From Parasponia andersonii (taxonomy: Eukaryota > Streptophyta > Magnoliopsida > Rosales > Cannabaceae): a stretch of 64,000 nt of DNA. The position numbers were made by a program, and so were the translations under genes. The notes beneath the pieces are model-generated. The model was not told the DNA's origin and did no database searches. It saw nothing but the letters and a program-made list of their open reading frames with translations. This document shows, in pieces, positions 56,001-64,000 of this stretch (positions are counted from its first letter, which is position 1; each line of letters opens with the position of its first letter). The stretch spans positions 155,465 to 219,464 of the forward strand of contig JXTB01000336.1 of the NCBI GenBank assembly GCA_002914805.1. The letters run 5' to 3'.

Positions 56001-57130
56001 GAAGAGAAGCTTTATCGAAGTAGTTTTAGTGTGCCGTTATTGTTATATGTCGATGAAGAAAAAACAGACTACATTATGAGGGAAATTCACGAAGGAATAT
56101 ATGGAAATCATTCCAGGGAGCAGGCACTTGCGAACAAGATTCTGAAACAAGGGTATTTTTGGCCGACCATAAAGAAGGATACGATGGAATTTACTAGGAG
56201 GTGTAACAAATACCAACGATTTGCAACTGTTCCTAGAATGCCATCTGTTCCTCTCACTCCAATGACCAGTCCATGAACATTTGCAGTATGGGGAATTGAT
56301 ATTATTGGAACGCTTCCATTGGCGCGAGATGGATTGAAGTATGCAGTGGTCGCAGTCGATTATTTCACCAAGTGGACAGAAGCTGAAGCTTGAGTACCAT
56401 TTCTACAAAAAAGATGATAGATTTTGTTTACAAATCTATAATCTGCCGTTAAGGTATACCACATACCATAATTTTTGATAATGGGAAATAATTTGACTGC
56501 GACCAGTTCTGTAACTTCTACAATAACTTAGGTATCAAGAAGAATTTCTCCGCTATTGTTCATCCACAAGCCAATGGACAGGTGAAGCGATAAATAAAAT
56601 ACTTAAACACAATATAAAGACAAATTTGGAAGAGCATAAAGAAGCTTAGCCAGAGATACTCCCTGAAGTTTTATGGGCTTATCGCACCACTCAACGAACA
56701 ACTACTGGAGAAAGTCCATTATCGTTAACTTACAGATATGAAGCAATGGTTCTGGTTGAAATTGGTGCGAGCTCTCTACGACGATCAACCTACGAGCAAG
56801 ATCGCAACAAAATACTAATGAGGATTGAGCTCGATCTTTTAGAAGAAAGGCGCAAGCAGTCTCAGCTTCGAATCACATCATATCAACAGCACACTGCTCG
56901 ATATTATAACTGTAAAGTCAGAGAAGAGGATTTGAAGTTGGTGACCTTGTTCTTCGGTAAGTCCTACCTAATAATAAAGAGCACAGTGCTAGAGTATTTG
57001 GACCCTCTTGGGAAGGACTATATGTTATTGATGCCCTCATTCGACCTAGGACATATAAGTTAGTTCGCACTGGCGGACAAAAGATCGAGTATGCCTAGAA
57101 TGCAGAACAACTTCGTCACTATTATCAGTA
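53066..57130 (+). pseudogene. pol of element 2: protease, reverse transcriptase, RNase H, integrase (broken)
   Basis: Protease: LVDNRSAIDIMY at about 53375-53410; the usual G after D is replaced, so the active-site motif is degraded. RT: about 54110-54620 with CIDFTDPNKACLKD, DVYSGYNQIPMY, and Y-V-D-D-M at about 54589-54603, after a TAA at about 54566. RNase H: about 55436-55790 (FYVNGSSNKSGAS, EYEALIARLKLSQ). Integrase: HHCC finger about 56080-56220, then VVAVDYFTKW; the second Asp region near 56450-56480 and the Glu region near 56570 are recognisable but frameshifted. It ends near NAEQLRHYY. Frameshifts near 54620 and 55530 and many stops are present. Confidence 0.88.
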
Positions 57131-57154
57131 GATTTTCATGTATATCTTCATGTT

Positions 57155-57275
57155 ATTCGTCATTCATCAATAAAGATATCTACTTATTCGTTATTCATTG
57201 ATTGTCATTTGTTGATTGCCATTCGTTGATTGTCATTCGTTGTTCGTCATTCATTATTCGTCATCATCAATAAGG
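57155..57275. repeat. Short tandem repeat after pol of element 2
   Basis: Units of 11-16 bp of the type TTCGTTGATTGTCA repeat about seven times with variation, immediately downstream of the integrase end. This is the same relative position as the 112-bp array in element 1. Confidence 0.7.
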
Positions 57276-57884
57276 GTGTCTCCTCATCGATCATTCGATT
57301 TGGTCTACCTTTTATAGTTTTATGACAGTCTTCAAACACCATAAGACTCGGGGGCAGTGAGATCAGAATATTATATCCTACTTGCTTCTTAAGAGACTAT
57401 GCAAAATGTCCATTTAGAGGAGTCGGAATTTTAGATCGCCGAAATATCTAAAATTCCTTAAAATCTTAGGATTTTCTCCTCGCTTTATGCCTTAGCATGT
57501 CGTATTACNATTGTTCGATGTGATATATTGCTATATTTATATTTTGCCATGGAACTTTTGAAAAACAGTATTGAGTTTGCATCACTCATACTTGTTGTTT
57601 TCTTAAGCGACCTAACCTATCCTAATACAACCATTTTAAGTGTATTGGATTCGAATCGCAATAACATACCGATCAGTCACCTAGTGATTGATTACTTGGT
57701 TAAATTAATTATCTTCTATATTACAACTTAGTTTCTTGATTGTTTTGTAGGAATAAATGTCTAATAAAAAAAGTATTCATTCATTGATAAAAGTTCGCAC
57801 CTGTATGCAAGCAAAGAAATACAAATAAGAATGGGACCAAGCCCGTATTGTTCTGAAGTTAAAAAAAATAAAATAACATTATTT

Positions 57885-60041
57885 TTATGCAGACGTGCTC
57901 GCTCCACCATCTCCAGTGTTGGTAGCTTCCGCTTCCCTCTAACTCCGGACAAGCTTGACTATGTCTTTGCCAAGGATGGAAAAGTTGAAGTCCGGATACT
58001 CGCAGAAGATGTCGACAAGGCGATGTCATTGGCTTTGTCTTCAAGTTCCTTGACTTCAGTAGCCTTGAACTCTTCGCTAGCCTTGTGAGCCGCTTCTGTT
58101 GTCACCTCCTTCATGCGATTCGGATGCTCGGAGATAGTCTTTTCAAGCTCTTTAATTTTCTCCTCGAGCTTCTCCTTTTTGAGCTTTTCCTTGGCCAGAT
58201 CCTCGTGTAGCTATCGATTCTCCAGTTCGAAGGATTTCTTCTCTTCCTCGCAAGCCTTCTACGAGTCCTCGAATGCTTGGGTTATTTCTTCGAATTTTTC
58301 GACTTTTTCCAAACACTCAAGGACTGGGTCAAGCATTAGGATAGCAGCTGCAGTAGTCTAAAAATATAACACATCAATATTAAAAAGGTACGTTGAAGAG
58401 AGAAAATAGAAGATGCTTACATTCGCCAACATCTTCATCGCAGATTCGAAGGCAATCTTGGCTGATCGTCGCATCATCCTCTCCCAGCCATCTTCAGAAG
58501 TGAAGCGATCAATGAATGCTGCGCTCATACCAGTCTTCTCCGGTAATTGATTAAGAAGTGCGAAAAGCTCATCGTCTTTATCAATCTGGTTCGGTTCCGA
58601 AGAAGTGGCAGGGTTCGGTTCCGAAGAAGTGGCAGTCTCCTTGGATGGATCAGGATGGCTCGCAGTTTGAGGCTAAGGAGGAGGCGAGCTTGTCGGGATA
58701 TCATCGAAGGCGACTTTTCGTTTCTTGGAAGTGTCGACCTTCTCTTTCCCTTTTAACATTGATGGAGGTGTGCTCTCTAGCGTCTTGGACTTTGCCATTG
58801 ACCCCAGAGTAGAAAGTGGTGCTCGTAGTCTGCTACCAATAACCATTTTTGTACAGATGTGAGTCAGCATGTGAGGTGACATAATACGATGATAAGAAAA
58901 GAAGAAAAAAATAATTACCTTCTTGCTGTTGAGAAACTGGTGGTGATGCGGTTTCTAGAGATGATGGTTCCGAGGTTGTAAGAGTGGCAGGTGTTTTTCA
59001 CTTCCTAGGTTTGGAAGACAAGACACTCTTTTCTGTCTACTTCCTCAGCTTCTTCTTCTTCGAGCTCAAGGGTCTAGTCGAACAGACAGTGGAATCCGGG
59101 AAGGCAACTCCCCTTGGAAGCAGACCGCAAGCGACTAAGTTCTTGGAAGTCCCAAGCTTCTTCCAATCGAATTCTTCAATCGGAAGGTCGTTTATTCTGT
59201 ACACCCTTGCGAGCTATTCTCTGGAAAGTCCAAGCCATTCCCTGTTATCTGCAATGACATACGAGTGCGATCAGAATAATATATTTATGCAGAAAAGGCG
59301 ATAAACTGAAAATTACCTACCGGGATTCTGAAAAAAGCCGTTATCTGTATAGTTAAAGTGGAAAAATGGATTTTTCTATTTTCCCATGTTGTTGTGAATC
59401 CCGTAGATAGTTTTTATTGCTTGGTTCGACCACTTGCTCGCATAAAAGAAGCCGAACTCTGATGGGTTTGATTTCACTTGGTAAAACCAAGCGAACTCTT
59501 CAGGAGTGGGAGTTTCTAAGCCTAGTTTATGGTATAGTATGTACAGACATACCATGTATCTATAAGTGTTTGGAGTTAGTTAAATAGGAACGATTTCATA
59601 ATAATCGATGATGGATTTTATGAAAGGATAAAGTAAGAGGTGGATACCGCATTTGAGAACTGTTTCAGAGAATGAGGCAATTCCGCGAGGTGGTGTATGT
59701 GGTTGATTGAACTCCATGGAAAGGCAAAGAGGGATGGCAATCTTGTCGTTGGACACGATCTTGCTGAGTCTGTTCGTGGTGCAGCTCATCCTTATGTTGG
59801 TACATGACCAGTCTCCCTCTACATATTGATAACCCATTACAAACGCAGTGGCATCTCTGATATGCCAGGGCCATTGGTCTTGAGGAAGGTCGCCTATGCG
59901 AGGACCACTTTGTCTGACCCTAGTTATCTCAACTTCGGGTTCTGGCTCAAGATAATTTTCGAGTTTTATGGAGCTAACGCTGGTATTGGAAGATTCTCCT
60001 GAGAATACATTCCCTTCCCTAAAATCCTCACTACTAGACAT
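57885..60041 (-). pseudogene. Antisense gene of element 2 (gypsy-type transposase_28-like N-terminus, coiled-coil C-terminus)
   Basis: ATG at 60041 opens a 153-codon frame (M-S-S-S-E-D-F) that continues after one TAA into LTPNTYRYMVCLYILYHKLG, EEFAWFYQV and FGFFYASKWSNQ. This is the pattern of the Pfam putative gypsy-type transposon family and corresponds to the antisense gene of element 1. A charged linker (KGKEKVDTSKKRKV, about 58740) and a Glu/Lys-rich coiled coil (about 58330-58080, LAKEKLKKEKLEEKIKELE) follow; the end is probably at about 57885. GT-AG-like breaks near 58918 and 58430 suggest introns. Far fewer stops are seen here than in gag-pol of the same element. Function unknown. Confidence 0.65.
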
Positions 60042-61049
60042 CTGAAAAGAAATATAGATGGATATAGTCCTATGTGAGCATCATGGACCTTAGCTATATG
60101 CGAACAGTTTTGGGGTCTCATCCTAGGATTGCATCAACAAGCTGCTCATCGAATTTTTTCTAATCGATCTACGGATTCATAAAAATTGTTCGAGCAGTTC
60201 GCTATTAAGAAAAAAAATCTTTCACGAGTTCGTCTCTATCAGTCATCTAAAAGAAAGTATTCTATAAACCAACGAAGGGGATCTGAAAAATTCTCATTCC
60301 AGTTCATCTGAGTGTGGGACTGGTTTTCATTCAGGACATTTAGGCTCTACAACTAGATTCAATTTCTAGAAATAAAATATGTAAATGGATTTTCTGGACA
60401 GAGAATAATAAAAGAGAAAGGATATATACTAACTTTTTTCTTCGAAGACAGAGGGATCGAGATGTAGTCTGAAGGATTGCGGTGATAGCTTCGTCGAAGA
60501 AGAGGCTGAAAGTTGTACGTGCTGAAGAACAAGACGACACTGAAAGGATTACTTCGTGAATATTTCGGATTTCGAGAGAAATAACAGACGATAGGATTTT
60601 TGAAAAGGAGGCGGATTAGTTTTCGATATATATGTCTCGAGCATCGTCAAATCACAGCCATAGATCAAGGTATTTAATTTTCAGATCCAAAGGCCGAAAT
60701 TGACGTGGGATTTGATTTTCTGAAATTAAATCGGTATCTTTTCAAAATTTGAAACGATTCAATTTAAGATAACATCTGGCGTCATTATTATCATTGTGTC
60801 TATTTAAAAAAAGAAAAAGAAGGGAAAAGTCTCCTAGAGTTTTGCTATTCTTCTTAGAAAAGATGACATGTGGTTTCATCTGTCAGAAAAAGGTGTGCGT
60901 GATCTTGAAAAGGTGAGATTTGAGATCTGGCGACTCTTCAAAGGTCTCAAGTCTAGGTCATGACATCGCATTTTTTAAGTTTGTACTTATATTAGAAGGA
61001 AGATCCATTTTTGTCCTAAAGAACTAATAGAGCTGGGAGGCAGTTGTTG

Positions 61050-61774
61050 TGCAGTCTAAAATCCTATATGTTAGTCAATACAAAAAAGGGAAAAGTTGAC
61101 CAAATAAACGTGTCAGGTTGCATGAGTAAGATTAAGTGCGACCTCCTTCGAAAGAGTTAAGTGCGACCTCCACCGCATAAGTTAGTGCGACCTCCTCCGA
61201 AAGAGTTAAATGCGACCTCCACCGCATAAGTTAGTACGTCCTCCTCCGAACGAGTTAAGTGCGACCAGAATAAAAAGGAAACTAGACTAAGCTTCGTCAA
61301 ATAGGTAACCTACAAAGAAAGGGAAACAAAAGTTTCTCTTTAAAGATCAACCAATTATCTCATTTAAGTTATTACCCAGTTATATTGTTACTCGAATTGT
61401 ATTTTCCGATTATACAGCTATCCATTCTCACAATTTGGAAGCATTGAGCTATCCTCACTTATATAAAGGGAGTTCAATGTTTCAGTAGGGGATCTTTTGA
61501 TCTTTTTGGGATATCTTTGAACTTTTATCTTTTAGATCTTTTGGAAACTTTTTAGACTCTTGCTTCTTTTTTCCGGACAACATATTGTAATTTTGAGCTC
61601 TTGTAATTCTCCAGAAAATAGTAAAAAAACAGTGGATGTAAGCTCATCTTTTTTGGAGCTGGACCACTATAAAATTTTTGTCTTTTTATTTGTTTTGATT
61701 AATTATCTTTTTTTATACACAGACCACATTTTACAATTTTTCTAAATTTATTGTCGACAAAACTTCTGTCAACA
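61050..61774 (+). repeat. 3' LTR of element 2
   Basis: 725 bp, homologous to 50593-51283, with TATATAAAG at about 61460-61468. It is longer than the 5' LTR mainly because it has one more AGTGCGACCTCC module around 61130-61265. Ends GTCAACA. Confidence 0.85.
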
Positions 61775-61779
61775 ATATG

Positions 61780-63750
61780 CATTTAACTCAATGACAGAAT
61801 ATATTAAAAAAATCAAAGTCGTTCAAGGAATAAACAATTAAAGCCGTACCACTTAGTTCTCTCTTATCACTAGACAACTTAAGGACTCGGTTATAAGTAA
61901 TTAATAAACAGCGTTGTCTCAAGCCTGAAGAAACAAACAACGGTTTAGTATGGTTTTTAATCTTTATTTCAACTTAATATTTTCGTGATTTCCCGATTTT
62001 TTGTGTTGTTTAATCTTAATCGTGCAGAAAACTATTTACTATTATACGTTTGATTGTTTTTTTTGTTTTTATTTTTATGTAGAATTCTTTGCCTTATTGC
62101 GCTTCGTATGATAAATTTGTAAAACAAACATTTTTTCCTGAATAAGTAAATTAATTAGGAAAAATATATGCCTGCGGCTACTCATGAATAAATAAAAAAT
62201 AAATAAAAATTATTATTTTTTTGAAAATGAGCCGTTAGTCTACTTGAGATAGAAAGTCATAACCAAATTAAATTCATTAACTATTGATCATTTGCGTCAC
62301 CAACTAACATAATTTGACTTCCATGTTTATGTGAAAAGAACTTAAGAATATTATAAATTTATACATACCATGGGCAAATTACTTTTTGTACGTTCCAAAA
62401 CAAGTCGCTCTTTAATGACAACTTTTTAATCACAAAATCCCTCTGTGATTAAAAATGACATCTAATTACAACTAAAAAATTTTTGTGACCAAAAAATAAT
62501 ATTTAATTGTAAGTTATCACTAATATATTTTTACTCATAATTTTTTATGTGTAATAATAAAATTGGTTGTGACTATATTTTATTACAACAAATTACATTT
62601 TTTTTAATTCAGTCACAAAATTTATTTGTGACTAAAAGTGAAGTTTTCTGCAGTAGCAGTTAATTTATAAGAAAAAAAAATTGCATGCTGGTCTTAATTA
62701 ATTAAGGGAGGTCATGGATAAGGCATGTTGATCAATAGACTAACTGATCATTATTATTATATATATTAAAGCTAATTATAATGCATTTGACCTTTTTAAA
62801 AGAGTATTATTAACCGAGGCAGAGAGTCGTGATTCCGCTTACACTTAAATTTTTCTCCCCCTCTTACTTAATTAATGGCGTTCAGTGCTTATTAGGTAGG
62901 ATTGTTATGATAGGTGAGGATAATTTCTGGTAATCTAATTCTAAATTAATGTCACAGTTAAAGCCAAAAGGAAATTTTACTTGAAAGATCAAAAGTCAAT
63001 AAAGGATAGATTTCCAGTGCGTTTGGCATATTATCATATGAACCTCAGATATAGATACATACTGGCTTTTCGAGTCATGATAAGGTTGGAAATTTTGATT
63101 GTGGAAAGGGGTATTCTAGTGATATTATTGACTTATCTGCGACTTTATGCGAAAATTCCATTTCAAGGAGTTATTATGTGTCGGCTTCACATGAATTTCA
63201 GGGCCCAGAATTCCACACCAAACACAACCATTACCTGCTTTGCTGTATACTTGTATCCACTAGTGCATCATGATCAGTTGCAGGTCAAAAGTTCTTTAGA
63301 TAGCTTCTATGAAAATAATGATGTATGGACAAATAATTTTAGGGCATGTTTAATTAGTAATTCTTAAGGAAAAAGGAAAAATAAATAAATGGGATTTTTC
63401 TTTCTCTATCATTCGTAAATTTACTCTGGTGAGGAATTTTTTTGAAGAGAACATAGGAAGAAAGAAAAAGGAACAAACATTAATCTTCAGCAAACTGAAT
63501 AAAATTTTTTCTTTGGAATTCTAATTTCCTCAACTTCTTCCTTTCTTTTTCTTTTTGGAAAATTCAACATACTCTTGTACTTTTATTTCTATTCCTAATT
63601 AAACCTTCAATAAAGTAAACATGTGACGACATAATTTAGTGGGAATTTAATTATATTCCTGATAAGTAAATCGCACAAGTAAAGAAAATCATATATTTTC
63701 TTATTCCTTTTTTCAAATTCTTTCATATACATCGCTATGTACACATATAT
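61780..63750. other. Intergenic, mostly transposon debris
   Basis: A CACTA-like segment lies at 62390-62657. A 128-codon open frame at 62981-63367 resembles nothing I know. No RNA gene seen. Confidence 0.45.
62390..62657 (-). mobile_element. CACTA-like element fragment with subterminal repeats
   Basis: On the minus strand it starts CTACTGCAGAAAACTT, then TAGTCACAA/TTGTGACTA motifs recur in both orientations (for example 62617-62637), typical of CACTA subterminal regions. No transposase and no certain second terminus. Confidence 0.3.
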
Positions 63751-63990
63751 AGGTTGCCAATCCAGTAGGTATTTTTTTTCTTTATCTATAAGTAGATATT
63801 TTTTTTTAGCCGTTAGATCACCATCTAATGGTGATCCAATGACTATAATAAAGTGCATGAAAAGACGTACATCATTAATGTTCTTTCTCTCTCTTACTTT
63901 TTACAATAAAAAATGTGCATGCTAAATTTTCATTGGCCAAATTGATACCTATGCATAGGTAAAAAAAAAATACCTATTGGATTGGTGCCC
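63751..63990 (+). mobile_element. MITE copy 4 (best preserved)
   Basis: 240 bp with terminal inverted repeats AGGTTGCCAATCCAGTAGG and CCTATTGGATTGGTGCCC, flanked on both sides by short TA runs. Inside is an inverted repeat, GATCACC-x-GGTGATC (63818-63838). It has no coding capacity. It is the reference for the other copies in this window. Confidence 0.82.
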
Positions 63991-64000
63991 TATATATATA

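Larger units (their letters stand above)
50593..61774 (+). mobile_element. Second decayed Ty3/gypsy LTR retrotransposon (Tat-lineage-like), element 2
   Basis: Two LTRs of 691 and 725 bp enclose gag, protease, RT, RNase H and integrase in plus orientation and an antisense gene downstream. The possible target duplication is ACATG (50588-50592) against ATATG (61775-61779), with one transition between them. Its proteins and LTRs differ strongly from element 1 although the layout is the same. Many stops make it non-autonomous. Confidence 0.88.

Noticed and set aside
62981..63367. 128-codon open frame on the plus strand
   Set aside because: No recognisable motif, no intron or promoter context, and composition like the surrounding noncoding DNA. 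Another frame shows no better sense.

Overview
The window is nuclear DNA of a eudicot plant. The evidence is GT-AG introns with conserved phases, AT-rich intergenic DNA, a 19-exon NADP-malic enzyme, a plant-type RNA-dependent RNA polymerase and plant Ty3/gypsy retrotransposons. I cannot name the species. It contains two N gaps (10625-11109 and 42752-42852) and single N bases (23217 and one near 57510).

Four host genes can be read. (1) 4896-13215 (+) encodes an RDR3/4/5 (gamma-clade) RNA-dependent RNA polymerase; 17 exons can be placed, but the catalytic core falls in the N gap. (2) 18241-22799 (+) encodes a complete cytosolic-type NADP-dependent malic enzyme of 591 aa in 19 exons. (3) 23855-26492 (-) encodes a complete 2-oxoglutarate/Fe(II) dioxygenase of 335 aa in 11 exons. 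(4) 49715-50158 (-) encodes an intronless 147-aa RING-H2 protein. Nothing in the sequence links them in one pathway; they look like ordinary independent plant genes.

Most of the rest is mobile DNA. The left edge is the tail of a Ty3/gypsy element whose 3' LTR starts at base 35. A complete but decayed Tat-lineage-like element lies at 28314-40714: 800- and 787-bp LTRs, a perfect 5-bp target duplication, PBS, gag-pol, two blocks of tandem repeats, and an antisense gene between pol and the 3' LTR. A second, distinct element of the same plan lies at 50593-61774, again with an antisense gene downstream of pol. Both are full of in-frame stops. In the stretch counted most carefully the stops are nearly all TAG, as expected from deamination of methylated CAG (CHG) sites.

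Smaller elements include four or five copies of one MITE family sitting in (TA)n tracts (42288, 42602, 48931, 63751 and a remnant at 22580), a 630-bp foldback repeat at 15820-16452, CACTA-like termini, and two LINE-type RNase H relics (4185-4430 and 45390-46310).

The most interesting features are the antisense gene shared by two diverged retrotransposons, the microsatellite-associated MITE family, the long foldback, and the RDR gene whose catalytic motif is hidden by the gap.
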